A DNA stretch of 64,000 nucleotides from assembly GCF_900105165.1 (NCBI RefSeq), contig NZ_LT629740.1:806001-870000 (forward strand), written 5' to 3'. Made by a program: the position numbers and the translations under genes. Source of the stretch: Mucilaginibacter mallensis (GTDB taxonomy: Bacteria > Bacteroidota > Bacteroidia > Sphingobacteriales > Sphingobacteriaceae). Shown here in pieces: positions 17,072 through 25,600 of this stretch (within the stretch, counting starts at the first letter, position 1; each line of letters opens with the position of its first letter). Below the pieces are notes generated by a model that saw only the letters and a program-made list of their open reading frames with translations, did no database searches and was not told the origin of the DNA.

Positions 17072-17142
17072 CGCGCTCCGCCGACTCACCCGGTCTTTAC
17101 TTCGCTCGACCACCCTCTCTGCGGCAGGCCGCAAAGAGGGTG
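17072..17142. repeat. CTCACCC...CCCTCTCT repeat (half copy)
   Basis: ACGCGCTCCG, GACTCACCCGG and ACCCTCTCTGCGGC...GCAAAGAGGGT correspond to one half of the longer inverted repeat at 24388-24532. Confidence 0.6.
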
Positions 17143-17149
17143 AACTTCG

Positions 17150-18250
17150 CTATTCAGTTGTTATTTTCATTTTTTTTCGGGCTGCCTTTTTTGCTTCATT
17201 GTCGCCGCCAAGTAAGAACCCCCATGGTTTAAGGCTTTCAATACGATCGAATATGATCTTGAGGATGGCTATGGTAGGGATGGAAAGGAACATGCCTGAT
17301 AATCCCCAGATCATTTCGCCAAAAACTATTCCTAAAAAGGTGATCAGGGCATTAAGCCTTACTTTTGAACCTACTATGGTGGGTAATAATAGGTTTGAAT
17401 CCACTGCATGTATGGCAATTACACCAACGGCAACTTCAACTGCTTGTTTAATGGTGCTGGTAGCGAAAGTGATGATACTGCTGAGCAATAGCGCCGAAAA
17501 AATACCGATATAGGGTATAATGTTGAACAGCCCTACGAATAGTCCCAGTAAAACGGCGTATTTAACACCGATCATCCAGAAGAGGGTGCAGGCTATTGTG
17601 GCTACTATGACCATCTCAAGCAGCAGGCCGATTATATATTGCCTTAAAATGGTTTGAACGTTCTCTACGATATCAAACACTGTGGCTGAATTTTCTTCGT
17701 TAAAAACCCATATGATAAACTTCAGTAAAAGCTTGCGGTAAAAAAGGATAAAGAAGGTGAATATAAGGATGAATGAATAGAACAGCATTAATGATGATAT
17801 GGCCCCGAAAGTTGTGCCCAAAACATCGGTACCTGCAGCCAGTATTTTATTGGTGGTGCTATGTACATACACCATTTGTTTATCGGTATTGATATGAAAT
17901 GCTGTTGATATCCACCCTGATAGATCATTGATAGATTGCATTACCTGGGTTTTGAGCTGGGGCCAGTCGCTGGCGAGGTTGGATATTTGTGAACTCACAA
18001 GGTAAACGATACCACCTATAAAACCGACCAGCAATAATATGGACAGGAACGAGGATATGCTGCGGGGCATACGGCACTTGCGTTCAAAAAAGTTTGCAAC
18101 TGGCAATAAAAGTATCGCGAATAGAAACCCGAACATCATAGGGTCGAGCACATCTTTAGCCTGAATAACCAGGTAGCCTAATGCAATAAGACCTACCAGT
18201 ACTAAAGAAAGTTTTTCATAAAAAGGTGTTGTAAGTTTTTTTACTGTCAT
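17150..18250 (-). CDS. AI-2E family transporter (PerM-like)
   Basis: A 366-aa protein with about eight membrane helices in the family's usual pattern: a pair near the N-terminus (LVGLIALGYLVIQ, MFGFLFAILLLPVANFFE), a long periplasmic stretch (residues about 95-160), then the C-terminal block GLFVGLFNIIPYIGIFSAL and FGEMIWGLSGMFLSIPTIAILKIIFD typical of PF01594. Members include AI-2 exporters and Na+/H+ antiporters, so the substrate cannot be told. The length is normal. A basic tail follows. Confidence 0.9.
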   Translation of the reverse strand: MTVKKLTTPFYEKLSLVLVGLIALGYLVIQAKDVLDPMMFGFLFAILLLPVANFFERKCRMPRSISSFLSILLLVGFIGGIVYLVSSQISNLASDWPQLKTQVMQSINDLSGWISTAFHINTDKQMVYVHSTTNKILAAGTDVLGTTFGAISSLMLFYSFILIFTFFILFYRKLLLKFIIWVFNEENSATVFDIVENVQTILRQYIIGLLLEMVIVATIACTLFWMIGVKYAVLLGLFVGLFNIIPYIGIFSALLLSSIITFATSTIKQAVEVAVGVIAIHAVDSNLLLPTIVGSKVRLNALITFLGIVFGEMIWGLSGMFLSIPTIAILKIIFDRIESLKPWGFLLGGDNEAKKAARKKMKITTE

Positions 18251-18438
18251 AAGCTGATAGGTATAAATTTAATGGCTAAACACCACGTATTATTTATATG
18301 TTTTGAAGTTAAGCATTATTATTTAGCGGGCTAATACTTTTTTTAATATAGATAATTGGTTGCCTTTGTTTTAGTAACGTGTGATTTTTTGGCAAATATT
18401 TTGCTTTAAGTACCATCATCTACTTAAATAAAAAAATT

Positions 18439-18612
18439 ATGGCAAAGTACTCAGAGAAAGCAGCGGAAAAAGTTGAAAAGACCATGCATGAATTAAAAGA
18501 AGGCACGCTAAAAAGTGGCAATGGTAAAAAAGTTACCAGTAAGAAACAAGCTGTAGCTATTGGGTTATCGGAAGCGAGGAAGGAAGGGGCGAGGGTGCCG
18601 AAGAAAAAATAG
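18439..18612 (+). CDS. Small Lys-rich DUF6496-type protein
   Basis: A 57-aa protein, very basic (many Lys, ending VPKKK). It reads MAKYSEKAAEKVEKTMHELK, then EGTLKSGNGKKVTSRK-like and QAVAIGLSEARKEGA, matching the short bacterial DUF6496 pattern. The function is unknown; the charge suggests nucleic acid contact or a stress role. ATG at 18439, stop at 18610-18612. An AAATAAAAAAATT leader precedes it. Confidence 0.8.
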   Translation: MAKYSEKAAEKVEKTMHELKEGTLKSGNGKKVTSKKQAVAIGLSEARKEGARVPKKK

Positions 18613-18614
18613 GG

Positions 18615-19310
18615 GTTATGTAAAAGCGAAGCAATTCCGACTTTATAGAGCTGGATTGCATGTCGTATACTTATCACATGGTATCGCTTGTCGCTAAGAC
18701 GTCACTTTTTGTCTTGACACAAAAAGTAACCAAAAAAGTCAAGACAACAAGGATGCTTCTCCGCTCCCTGCCGGTTCTTCACGCTTTTTTCGCTGTTCGA
18801 ATACTTCGTATTCTCACATCACCCAAAAAGCTAAACCGGCATTCCCGCCACTACGCTGGCCCGCCCTTGTTGTCAGGGCCTGCGCACTTTTTTGATTCCG
18901 GTCCAATTAAATTTCTTTATCAAAAAAATGTGTAGTTCCCGTCAGTAGAACAGCTTCGGGTGAAATTAGGCAAAACGATGGTGGCTTTGCGCGCAATGGC
19001 AGGGCATAGCAGATTTTTACAGAAGGGTAAAGGCCAAAGTGCGTAGCGGTAGCTGGGTAAAAAAATAGCAGCCCAGGTTTTGCCTGATTTGCAGGGCGAT
19101 GGCCTTGCGCGGCAAAGAAGCTTAATCTACTGACTTGATTTATTCATCTATTATATTTGTTTCTTCATAGGTATTCATGAGCTCCCTACGGTCGGGTTTT
19201 GCTACCTTTTGTATCAAGACAAAAGTAGTAGCCTCCGCGGCAATGAGCGGCTTCATGCGATATGCAAACCGCTCTGTACAGTCGGGGATTGCTTCGTTCC
19301 TCGCAATGAC
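18615..19310. repeat. Composite intergenic repeat, copy 6, inverted pair with inner module
   Basis: Same plan as copy 5: direct head parts (AGCGAAGCAATTCCGACT ... GTCTTGACACAAAAAGTAAC), the 132-bp inverted-end module (18743-18874), then a reversed full element from CAGTAGAACAGCTTCGGGTG (about 18942) to AGTCGGGGATTGCTTCGTTC (19280-19299). Short open frames inside are artefacts. Confidence 0.8.
18743..18874. mobile_element. MITE-like 132-bp module, second copy
   Basis: GACAACAAGG at 18743 and CCTTGTTGTC ending at 18874 are the same 10-bp inverted ends as the module at 15151-15279, with an almost identical interior (CTCCCTGCCGGTTCTTCACG, AAAAAGCTAAACCGGCATTC). Confidence 0.65.
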
Positions 19311-19341
19311 GCATTTGAAACTATTGACTTTTGTTTTCTTT

Positions 19342-20316
19342 TTACTTCCCCGTAAAACTATCCATTATCTTCATTAAAACTATAGCCTCCTCAATGCTGC
19401 AGGGGTTTGGGCCTTCGCCTTTGAAATAGGCTACGATCTTTTCGATCATGGGTTGCTGAATGTGCTGGGGATGGGTAAACTCGATGGTTTCTTCACCAAA
19501 CTCAGTTTCCAAGGTTACATATTTACCGAAGAAAGGGAAGGTGATCTTACCTTTTGTGCCGATAATCTCGCAGGTATCGGTGGTTTCGCTCTCGGCTACG
19601 TTGAAGCACCAGGAGCCGTTTACCACTACTTTGTTTTTGAACAGGATATGCCCGGTAACATGGTCATCAGCCGGGGTGTTTTCTGATTGGTTGATTGAGA
19701 AGCCGCTGTAAAACTCCGGTTCGCCAAAATAGTAGAGCATGAGGTCGAGCTGATGGGGGGCAAGGTCATGAAAGTAACCACCGCCTGAGAGCTCAGGTTG
19801 TACACGCCAGTTACTTTCCACTTTGGCAACAAGTGCTGGCTTGCGAGCCTGCCACATGCGGATCTGCACGGTGCGGATATCTCCAATAGCCTGACTATCC
19901 AACAGGTTTTTAACATGCAAAAACATAGGTACTGCACGGCGGTAATGGGCCACGGTTAGTTTTAAGCCACTTTGTTTAACGGCATCAGCCATTTGTTGTG
20001 CTTCGGCAGCATTGCGGGTTACAGGCTTTTCTACATAAACATTAAACCCTTTTTTAAGGGCATCAAGTGCATAGGGCAGGTGCGATGCCGGTGGGGTGGC
20101 TATGTAGATAGCATTTAGCTCCGGATCGTTCAGCAGCTCATTGGCATCACTGTACCATTTGCCAACGTTGTGTCGTAGAGCGTAGTCGGCGGCCTTGGTG
20201 GCATCGCGGCGCATAACGGCTGATAGTTTGCTGCCCACAACTTTATTGAATGCCGGTCCGCTTTTTACTTCGGTTACATCGCCGCAGCCTATTATACCCC
20301 AGTTGATTGTACTCAT
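19342..20316 (-). CDS. Gfo/Idh/MocA family oxidoreductase
   Basis: A 324-aa protein with an N-terminal Rossmann start INWGIIGCGDVTEVK (residues 4-18), then AIYIATPPASHLPYALDALKKGFNVYVEKPVTRN, the hallmark EKP motif (about residues 94-96) with the conserved Lys, and the GGYFHDLAPHQLDLMLYYFGEP helix carrying the catalytic Asp/His pair. Members reduce or oxidise sugars or inositols with NAD(P). The substrate is unknown. It is next to, and co-oriented with, an aldo/keto reductase, separated by a long hairpin repeat. Confidence 0.92.
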   Translation of the reverse strand: MSTINWGIIGCGDVTEVKSGPAFNKVVGSKLSAVMRRDATKAADYALRHNVGKWYSDANELLNDPELNAIYIATPPASHLPYALDALKKGFNVYVEKPVTRNAAEAQQMADAVKQSGLKLTVAHYRRAVPMFLHVKNLLDSQAIGDIRTVQIRMWQARKPALVAKVESNWRVQPELSGGGYFHDLAPHQLDLMLYYFGEPEFYSGFSINQSENTPADDHVTGHILFKNKVVVNGSWCFNVAESETTDTCEIIGTKGKITFPFFGKYVTLETEFGEETIEFTHPQHIQQPMIEKIVAYFKGEGPNPCSIEEAIVLMKIMDSFTGK

Positions 20317-20332
20317 GGTGATTTAAAACAAA

Positions 20333-20425
20333 TTGTCATTTCGACCGGAGGGAGAATCTTTTGCGAGCGAGTGTACATGCGTAAACGCTTGGCGAAGAAG
20401 ATTCTCCCTCCGGTCGAAATGACAA
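20333..20425. repeat. Long hairpin repeat (28-bp perfect arms)
   Basis: The arms start TTGTCATTTCGACCGG and end CCGGTCGAAATGACAA, with a 37-base centre containing GCGAGCGAGTGTAC. A related hairpin lies at 25601-25702. It is a dispersed palindromic repeat that may also act as a terminator between two minus-strand genes. Confidence 0.85.
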
Positions 20426-20441
20426 GGTGGGTTATTATGTG

Positions 20442-21431
20442 TTATTTTAATATATCCTCAATATGTGCCAATTCCTCGCTTGAGAAATGGGTGTTATCCA
20501 AACATTTCATAGAGTCGGCTAATTGCTCGGGTTTGCTGGCACCTATGAGTACTGATGTTACCCGAGGGTCCTTCAATATCCACGACAGGGCCATTTGTGC
20601 CAGTGTTTGTCCGCGTTTTACGGCCAGGTCATTTAGTTTTTTGATCTCGTTCAGGCGTTTTTCGGTAATCTGGCTGGTTTGCAGGAAACCGGTTGATTTT
20701 GCCGCGCGCGAATCTTCAGGGATACCATGCAGGTATTTATTGGTGAGCATGCCCTGTGCCAATGGCGAAAATGGGATACAGCCTACACCTTCAGCACCCA
20801 GAACATCCATCAGGCCACCTTCAACCCAACGCTCAAACATGGAGTATTTAGGCTGGTGGATAAGGCATGGTGTACCTAATTTCCTTAATATTTCAATAGC
20901 ATCCTTAGCACGGTCGGCAGGGTAGTTTGATATACCCACGTACAATGCCTTGCCCTGGCGAACGATGAGGTCGAGTGCTGCCATAGTTTCTTCCAGCGGT
21001 GTTTCCGGATCGGGACGGTGGTGGTAGAAGATATCTACATAATCCAGCCCCATGCGTTTAAGACTTTGGTCAAGGCTGGCTACCAGGTATTTTTTTGAAC
21101 CCCAATCGCCATAAGGGCCATCCCACATGGTGTAGCCGGCTTTGCTGCTGATGATCATCTCATCGCGATAGCTGCTAAAATCCTCTTTTAATATGCGCCC
21201 AAAATTTTCTTCGGCAGAGCCCGGAGGCGGGCCGTAATTGTTAGCCAGATCGAAATGGGTGATGCCGCTATCGAATGCGAGGTGTAAAATTTTGCGGTAA
21301 TTTTCGGTTACATCAACATGGCCAAAGTTGTGCCATAGGCCCAGCGATACAGCCGGGAGCATGATGCCACTTTTACCACAGCGGCGGTATTGCATGTTTT
21401 TATATCTGTCGGGAGAAGCTACGTATGTCAT
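20442..21431 (-). CDS. Aldo/keto reductase (YghZ-like)
   Basis: 329 aa from the ATG at 21431 (MTYVASPDRY); an upstream ATG would add 11 residues that look non-conserved. The TIM-barrel marks are LAFDSGITHFDLANNYGPPPGSAEENFGRIL (catalytic Asp and Tyr, about residues 55-60), the catalytic Lys in IISSKAGY, and FYHHRPDPETPLEETM. The GPPPGSAE insert is typical of the YghZ/Gpr subgroup, which reduces L-glyceraldehyde 3-phosphate and methylglyoxal with NADPH. Natural substrate here is unproven. Confidence 0.92.
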   Translation of the reverse strand: MTYVASPDRYKNMQYRRCGKSGIMLPAVSLGLWHNFGHVDVTENYRKILHLAFDSGITHFDLANNYGPPPGSAEENFGRILKEDFSSYRDEMIISSKAGYTMWDGPYGDWGSKKYLVASLDQSLKRMGLDYVDIFYHHRPDPETPLEETMAALDLIVRQGKALYVGISNYPADRAKDAIEILRKLGTPCLIHQPKYSMFERWVEGGLMDVLGAEGVGCIPFSPLAQGMLTNKYLHGIPEDSRAAKSTGFLQTSQITEKRLNEIKKLNDLAVKRGQTLAQMALSWILKDPRVTSVLIGASKPEQLADSMKCLDNTHFSSEELAHIEDILK

Positions 21432-21560
21432 AGGTTTAATTTTAATTGTGTAGAGACGCAACATTTTGCGTCTGTACGTAATTCATTCGGGGTAAAAATA
21501 GAATTTTTAAATTACCTTAAAGCAGAAAATTTACGGCTGATGGCGAAAAATATTTTGGCT

Positions 21561-21587
21561 GTAACATTTCAAAAGGTGCCGTATCTA
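21561..21587 (+). promoter_or_regulatory. Candidate ECF-type promoter of the sigma factor gene
   Basis: GTAACATTT at 21561-21569 and CGTATCTA at 21580-21587 resemble the AAC / CGT(C/A)T halves seen at self-controlled ECF promoters. They lie 45-70 bases before the sigma factor start. The spacing was judged by eye, so this is tentative. Confidence 0.4.
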
Positions 21588-21631
21588 ACCCGGCATTAAA
21601 ATATAAAGAACACAAAAATCCTGTAAGGATA

Positions 21632-22114
21632 ATGGCTGATTTTGAAGAAATATACGCGCAGTACTCGCCCCAGATATTCAGGGTGTGTATGGGCTATATT
21701 AATGATAGGGAGCAAGCAAAAGACCTGGTACAGGAAACCTTCATTTCAGTTTGGAAGAACCTGCCTACGTTCAGGAACGAATCAAAGATCAGTACCTGGA
21801 TCTTCCGCATTGCAACCAACAATTGCTTGCGGGCATTGGAACGATCAAAAAGGGTGATGACAACCGAGCTTCCATTCCATTTACCCGATCAGCCCCATGA
21901 GGAAACGCAGGAAGAGAAACTTGTCTTTTTATACAACTGCATTGCCGAACTGGAGGAAACGGACCGGATTATTATATCGCTGGTGTTAGAAGATCTGCCG
22001 CAGGCGGAGATAGCTGCGATAGTTGGATTAAGCGCAGTAAATACACGGGTGAAAATTCACAGGGTTAAGGAGAAACTGGCCATTAAATTTAAAGCGCATG
22101 GACAATTTGAATGA
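21632..22114 (+). CDS. ECF RNA polymerase sigma factor
   Basis: A 160-aa protein. Region 2 spans residues about 8-75 (YINDREQAKDLVQETFISVWKNL, then STWIFRIATNNCLRAL). Region 4 spans about 105-155 (LPQAEIAAIVGLSAVNTRVKIHRVKEKL, a helix-turn-helix). This is the group IV (ECF) length. It directs transcription of an unknown regulon. The following membrane protein overlaps it by 17 bases, the usual position of a regulatory partner. Confidence 0.93.
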   Translation: MADFEEIYAQYSPQIFRVCMGYINDREQAKDLVQETFISVWKNLPTFRNESKISTWIFRIATNNCLRALERSKRVMTTELPFHLPDQPHEETQEEKLVFLYNCIAELEETDRIIISLVLEDLPQAEIAAIVGLSAVNTRVKIHRVKEKLAIKFKAHGQFE

Positions 22115-22682
22115 TATAAAAGCATTGTGGTTGACCGCGAAAACGGATGGCCTGCCGAGTTCAGATGAGATGCTGCGGATAGTTAAGAAATTCCGTAACC
22201 AGCGGTTGCGAAACAAACTGATTGTAATTTTTACGGCGCTGGTTTGTGCTGCGATGATGGTAGCCACTATGTTCGTTTATAAATCAACTATGATTACTAC
22301 CCGGATAGGCGAGGTGCTGATCATTATTGCCTGCGGTGTACTGGTGTTTACAAATACGCGGTCAATTAAAAGATTTATTGATTTGAAGGATTGCAGTAAT
22401 AAGGAATTTATAGAGTTTTTGGAGCAGACCAGGCGCAACCAGGTATACTATTACAAAAAAACACAGGTTTTAGGCATGGGAATAAGTTCGATTGGTTTGC
22501 TGTTGTACTTGTATGAGATGGCGAGCATAAGCATGGTGGTATTTATAATCACTTATTCCATTGCCATAATATGGACATTGATATTATGGCTGGTGATAAG
22601 GCCCAGGTCGTTTAAAAAACAAAGCCTTAAGCTGGAAGAAACACTGAAGAAACTGGAAAATATATCAAAACAACTTAATTAG
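22098..22682 (+). CDS. Membrane protein coupled to the sigma factor (candidate anti-sigma)
   Basis: A 194-aa protein with a cytoplasmic N-terminus of about 38 residues (DNLNDIKALWLTAKTDGLPSS), then four helices (about 40-60, 68-85, 122-142, 146-168) and a charged C-terminal helix. It overlaps the sigma gene. It lacks a zinc-binding anti-sigma HxxxCxxC motif, so the anti-sigma role is inferred from position only. Confidence 0.7.
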   Translation: MDNLNDIKALWLTAKTDGLPSSDEMLRIVKKFRNQRLRNKLIVIFTALVCAAMMVATMFVYKSTMITTRIGEVLIIIACGVLVFTNTRSIKRFIDLKDCSNKEFIEFLEQTRRNQVYYYKKTQVLGMGISSIGLLLYLYEMASISMVVFIITYSIAIIWTLILWLVIRPRSFKKQSLKLEETLKKLENISKQLN

Positions 22683-22688
22683 AAGAGT

Positions 22689-22904
22689 ATGAGATCTGAG
22701 AAATTGCCACGGCGTATTAGTGTAATGATTGCTGTTGGATTGTTAATGACAACTACACCACCCTTAATTAACGATTGGGTGCATATACCCGATTTTTTGC
22801 GGGGCGTGGTGATCGGTGTAGGTTTTGTAATGGAGATTAGGGGGATTATACTGGCGAACAGGTTTAGAAAAGCGACGAAGGAGTGTGGATTGAGGGAACA
22901 ATGA
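22689..22904 (+). CDS. Small membrane protein, third gene of the sigma operon
   Basis: A 71-aa protein with two hydrophobic helices (about 11-26 and 38-55) and a basic end. It lies six bases after the previous gene and so is likely co-transcribed with the ECF sigma factor. No known family. Confidence 0.6.
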   Translation: MRSEKLPRRISVMIAVGLLMTTTPPLINDWVHIPDFLRGVVIGVGFVMEIRGIILANRFRKATKECGLREQ

Positions 22905-22915
22905 AGTTTGAGTGC

Positions 22916-23035
22916 ATGAGCCCGTGCGATTCCCGCCTCGGGGCGGGGGAGGGTGGGGTTTGTTCATTGCGTAGAAACCCCTCCCTGCCACTGCACAATC
23001 CAACGCACCCCTCCCATGGGGAGGGAATTTTTTGA
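22916..23035. repeat. CCCCTCCCTGCC / GGGGAGGG repeat, second copy
   Basis: GTGCGATTCCCGCC, GTGGGGTTTG, ACCCCTCCCTGCCACTGCAC and CCCATGGGGAGGGAATTTT form overlapping inverted segments. It is related to 3800-3861 and fills the gap between the convergent sigma operon and folC. Confidence 0.65.
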
Positions 23036-23044
23036 CCGGGTGAT

Positions 23045-24349
23045 TTACACCACCTCTGCCACCACAAACGTACTGCCGCCTACAAAAACCAAATCATTTG
23101 CCTGTGCAGCTTTTTGTGCTGCATCAAAAGCGACTTTAACCGAAGGATAAGTATCGCCATACAGCCCTGCGCTTTCTGCTTTAAGCTTTAGGCTTTCGGC
23201 GTCCAGTCCGCGGGGGATATCGGGTTTACAGAAGTAGTAGGTAGCATCCTTTGGCAGCATGCTTAGTACTTTGCTGATATCCTTATCGTTCACCATACCT
23301 ATGACAAAGTGCAGGTGGGCATAATTAACCGAGCTGATATTCTTTAATACTTCCTGTATGCCTTCGGGATTGTGACCGGTATCGCAAATGGTTAAAGGGT
23401 TACGGCTTAAAACCTCCCAGCGGCCATGTAAGCCGGTTAATGTTTTTACCTGGCGTAAGGCGGTTTGTACATGCTCATCCGTGATCACAAAACCTTGTGA
23501 ACACAACTCTTCCACTGCTGATAGTACAGTTTTTATGTTTTTAAGTTGATAGCTGCCTGTGAGATCAAGTCTTAAGTCTAGAGTTTTGAGTCCGGAGTCT
23601 TTTTTATTAATGGATATATCCAGGTACTCAGCTATTTCGACTTCGGACTTTGGACTTAAGACTTCAGACTCATAATCGTCCGATGCAAAAATAATATCTG
23701 CTTCTTCCTGTGCTGCTTTGCGAAGGAAGACATTGGCGATATCGGGTTGATGTTCACCGATGATGACGGGGATACCGTGTTTAATGATGCCTGCTTTTTC
23801 CCCGGCGATGAGTTGCAGGGTATCACCCAGGATATTCATATGGTCCCAGCCGATGTTGGTTATAACGGACAGGAGCGGGGTGATGATATTGGTGGAATCG
23901 AGCCTGCCGCCTAAGCCAACTTCGATCACGGCGATATCTACCTTTTCTTTAGCAAAAATATCAAAGGCCAGGCCCACCGTCATCTCAAAAAATGAGGGTT
24001 GGATTTCTTCAAAATCTGATTGATGATCTGCAACAAAATCAATCACCTGCTGTTCGCTGATCATTTCGCCGTTGATGCGTACCCGTTCGCGGAAATCGCG
24101 CAGGTGCGGCGAGGTGTACAAGCCGGTTTTATAGCCTGCTGTTTGCAGTATAGCCGCCAGCATGTGCGATGTTGAACCTTTGCCGTTTGTACCGCCTATG
24201 TGAACGCTTTTAAACTCATGCTGCGGGTTATTTAAGCGGGCACATAGTTCAATAGTGTTGGTTAGATCTTCTTTATAAGCCGATGAACCTATGCGGGTGA
24301 ACATAGGCAACTGGGTGTATAGGTAATGCAGGGTTTGGGCGTAATCCAT
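23045..24349 (-). CDS. folC: Bifunctional folylpolyglutamate synthase / dihydrofolate synthase
   Basis: A 434-aa protein with the ATP-binding loop GGTNGKGSTSHML at residues about 52-64, SPHLRDFRERVRING, EVGLGGRLDSTNII and GWDHMNILGDT, which define the Mur-ligase-like FolC family. It adds L-glutamate to dihydropteroate and to folates. The C-terminal domain has CDTGHNPEGI. Odd feature: residues about 226-262 (ESEVLSPKSEVEIAEY...KDSGLKTLDLRLD) are encoded by a two-armed heptanucleotide array, so this variable surface loop seems to have been invaded by a repeat without breaking the frame. Confidence 0.94.
   Translation of the reverse strand: MDYAQTLHYLYTQLPMFTRIGSSAYKEDLTNTIELCARLNNPQHEFKSVHIGGTNGKGSTSHMLAAILQTAGYKTGLYTSPHLRDFRERVRINGEMISEQQVIDFVADHQSDFEEIQPSFFEMTVGLAFDIFAKEKVDIAVIEVGLGGRLDSTNIITPLLSVITNIGWDHMNILGDTLQLIAGEKAGIIKHGIPVIIGEHQPDIANVFLRKAAQEEADIIFASDDYESEVLSPKSEVEIAEYLDISINKKDSGLKTLDLRLDLTGSYQLKNIKTVLSAVEELCSQGFVITDEHVQTALRQVKTLTGLHGRWEVLSRNPLTICDTGHNPEGIQEVLKNISSVNYAHLHFVIGMVNDKDISKVLSMLPKDATYYFCKPDIPRGLDAESLKLKAESAGLYGDTYPSVKVAFDAAQKAAQANDLVFVGGSTFVVAEVV
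23565..23673. repeat. Two-armed heptamer array inside folC
   Basis: The left arm (23565-23599) is exactly five heptamers ending in AGTC or AGTT. The right arm (23639-23673) is exactly five heptamers starting GACT. The 39-base spacer is unique. The two arms are imperfect reverse complements, the same design as at 4486-4592 and 6203-6321. Confidence 0.85.
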
Positions 24350-24387
24350 TAATAGGTTATTTAAAAGTCTTTTAAAACTTTTTTAAT

Positions 24388-24532
24388 CCTCTTTGCGGCT
24401 TGCCGTAGAGAGGGTTGGTCGAGTGGCTGAACGAAGACCGGGTGAGTTGCTATGCAGCGCTCCGTTTGACTCACCCCGACTTCTCCGCTATCCAGCGGAT
24501 CGTCGACCCTCTCTCCGCTGTGCGGAAAGAGG
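24388..24532. repeat. Long imperfect inverted repeat between folC and the next gene
   Basis: CCTCTTTGCGGCTTGCCG...AGAGAGGGTTGGTCGAG...GGGTGAG pairs with CTCACCCCG...GTCGACCCTCTCTCCGC...GGAAAGAGG. One half recurs at 17072-17142. It is a dispersed hairpin repeat. Confidence 0.7.
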
Positions 24533-24582
24533 GGGGGGGACTTTATAAGAACATTTTTGGCCTATGCCTTTTATCGTATTCA

Positions 24583-25068
24583 TTATTGTGTAACCAATGA
24601 ACCAAACAGCCGGATATGCCAGCTATCCTTGAATGGTACTTCCCATTTGGTTTCCAGGTCGGCAACGGTTTGTACCATGTTGTTGAATACGATGGTATTG
24701 GTATCGATAGTTTTGTTTGTGATCAGTTCTTCAAAAGTATGGCGTGGTACGGATACTACTTCGTTACCGCTGCGGTAGGCCAGGTTAAACCTGTCAAACA
24801 AATTAATGCCGAACTGCTGTTCAATTTGTTTCATGTAGTTTACTGATTTATCAATAGAACAGCCGCTGGCACCTGCCTGGCTTTCGTCCACTATTAAAAT
24901 GATGAAACGGTTATAGCGTATTTCGGCTTTGGCTTTTAGCTGGCTGTTATGGGCCGTCCAGCCGGTTGTAAAGCTGTTCAGTTGTTGTTGTAAGGCTGTA
25001 GTTTCTGCGTCGGTTAATTGTTTATCCGACTGGTAAATCCACACTCTCGAATTTTCTGAAAATATCAT
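24583..25068 (-). CDS. Conserved Bacteroidota protein often mislabelled ABC transporter ATPase
   Basis: 161 aa from the ATG at 25068 (MIFSENSRVWIYQSDKQL). Marks are WTAHNSQLKAKAEIRYNRFIILIVDESQAGASGCSIDKSVNYMKQIE and the C-terminal FKDSWHIRLF. This conserved pattern belongs to a small soluble Bacteroidota family of unknown function; it has no Walker motifs, so an ATPase label is not supported by sequence. Thirteen upstream codons are open but lack conservation-like features. Confidence 0.75.
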   Translation of the reverse strand: MIFSENSRVWIYQSDKQLTDAETTALQQQLNSFTTGWTAHNSQLKAKAEIRYNRFIILIVDESQAGASGCSIDKSVNYMKQIEQQFGINLFDRFNLAYRSGNEVVSVPRHTFEELITNKTIDTNTIVFNNMVQTVADLETKWEVPFKDSWHIRLFGSLVTQ

Positions 25069-25137
25069 GCACAAATTTATGATTTTATTAACTTTGTAAA
25101 GAGGCATGGTGTCATGTTAAGATCAGTTATTTAAAAA

Positions 25138-25596
25138 TTGAAAAAAAGCAGTCTTTTAATAACCATCGTGCTGCTGGGTTTACTGCATTTGAGCTTTAAA
25201 ACCGGCATGGACGAGCAGCAAATGCTTACCTGGAGCAACAAATACTTCAGCACCTCCTACGACCCTTCCGGCGAAGCCAAACTAAAAAAATGGGACCTGA
25301 TATTAACGGATGATGCTTTTATCCGCCTGAAAAAAACTTATCAGAACGGCAAACAGGAATATTACTCTTTCCAATTGCACCGCTTTAGCGATATGAACTA
25401 CCTGGGCACAACTGCCGGTGGTACGCTGCAATTAAAAACCAAAGCCGACGATATCATTGTGCAAACTTATGACGACCCGAAAGGTGATATCGACTCGATG
25501 GCTACACAATTGAACCTGCCGGTGAAGAATATTGATCCCGATCAGTTGGATAGTTTGATGACCGCGCTGAATTATTTTAAGGCGAAGGAGTTATAA
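25138..25596 (+). CDS. Exported hypothetical protein
   Basis: A 152-aa protein with a TTG start giving MKKSSLLITIVLLGLLHLSF, a convincing signal peptide, which supports the TTG. The body is polar with no recognised domain. It is divergent from the gene at 25068, with 69 bases between starts. A palindromic repeat follows four bases after the stop. Confidence 0.7.
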   Translation: MKKSSLLITIVLLGLLHLSFKTGMDEQQMLTWSNKYFSTSYDPSGEAKLKKWDLILTDDAFIRLKKTYQNGKQEYYSFQLHRFSDMNYLGTTAGGTLQLKTKADDIIVQTYDDPKGDIDSMATQLNLPVKNIDPDQLDSLMTALNYFKAKEL

Positions 25597-25600
25597 GCCA

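Noticed and set aside
24583..25068. ABC transporter ATPase, a label often given to this family
   Set aside because: No Walker A, signature or Walker B motif can be found.
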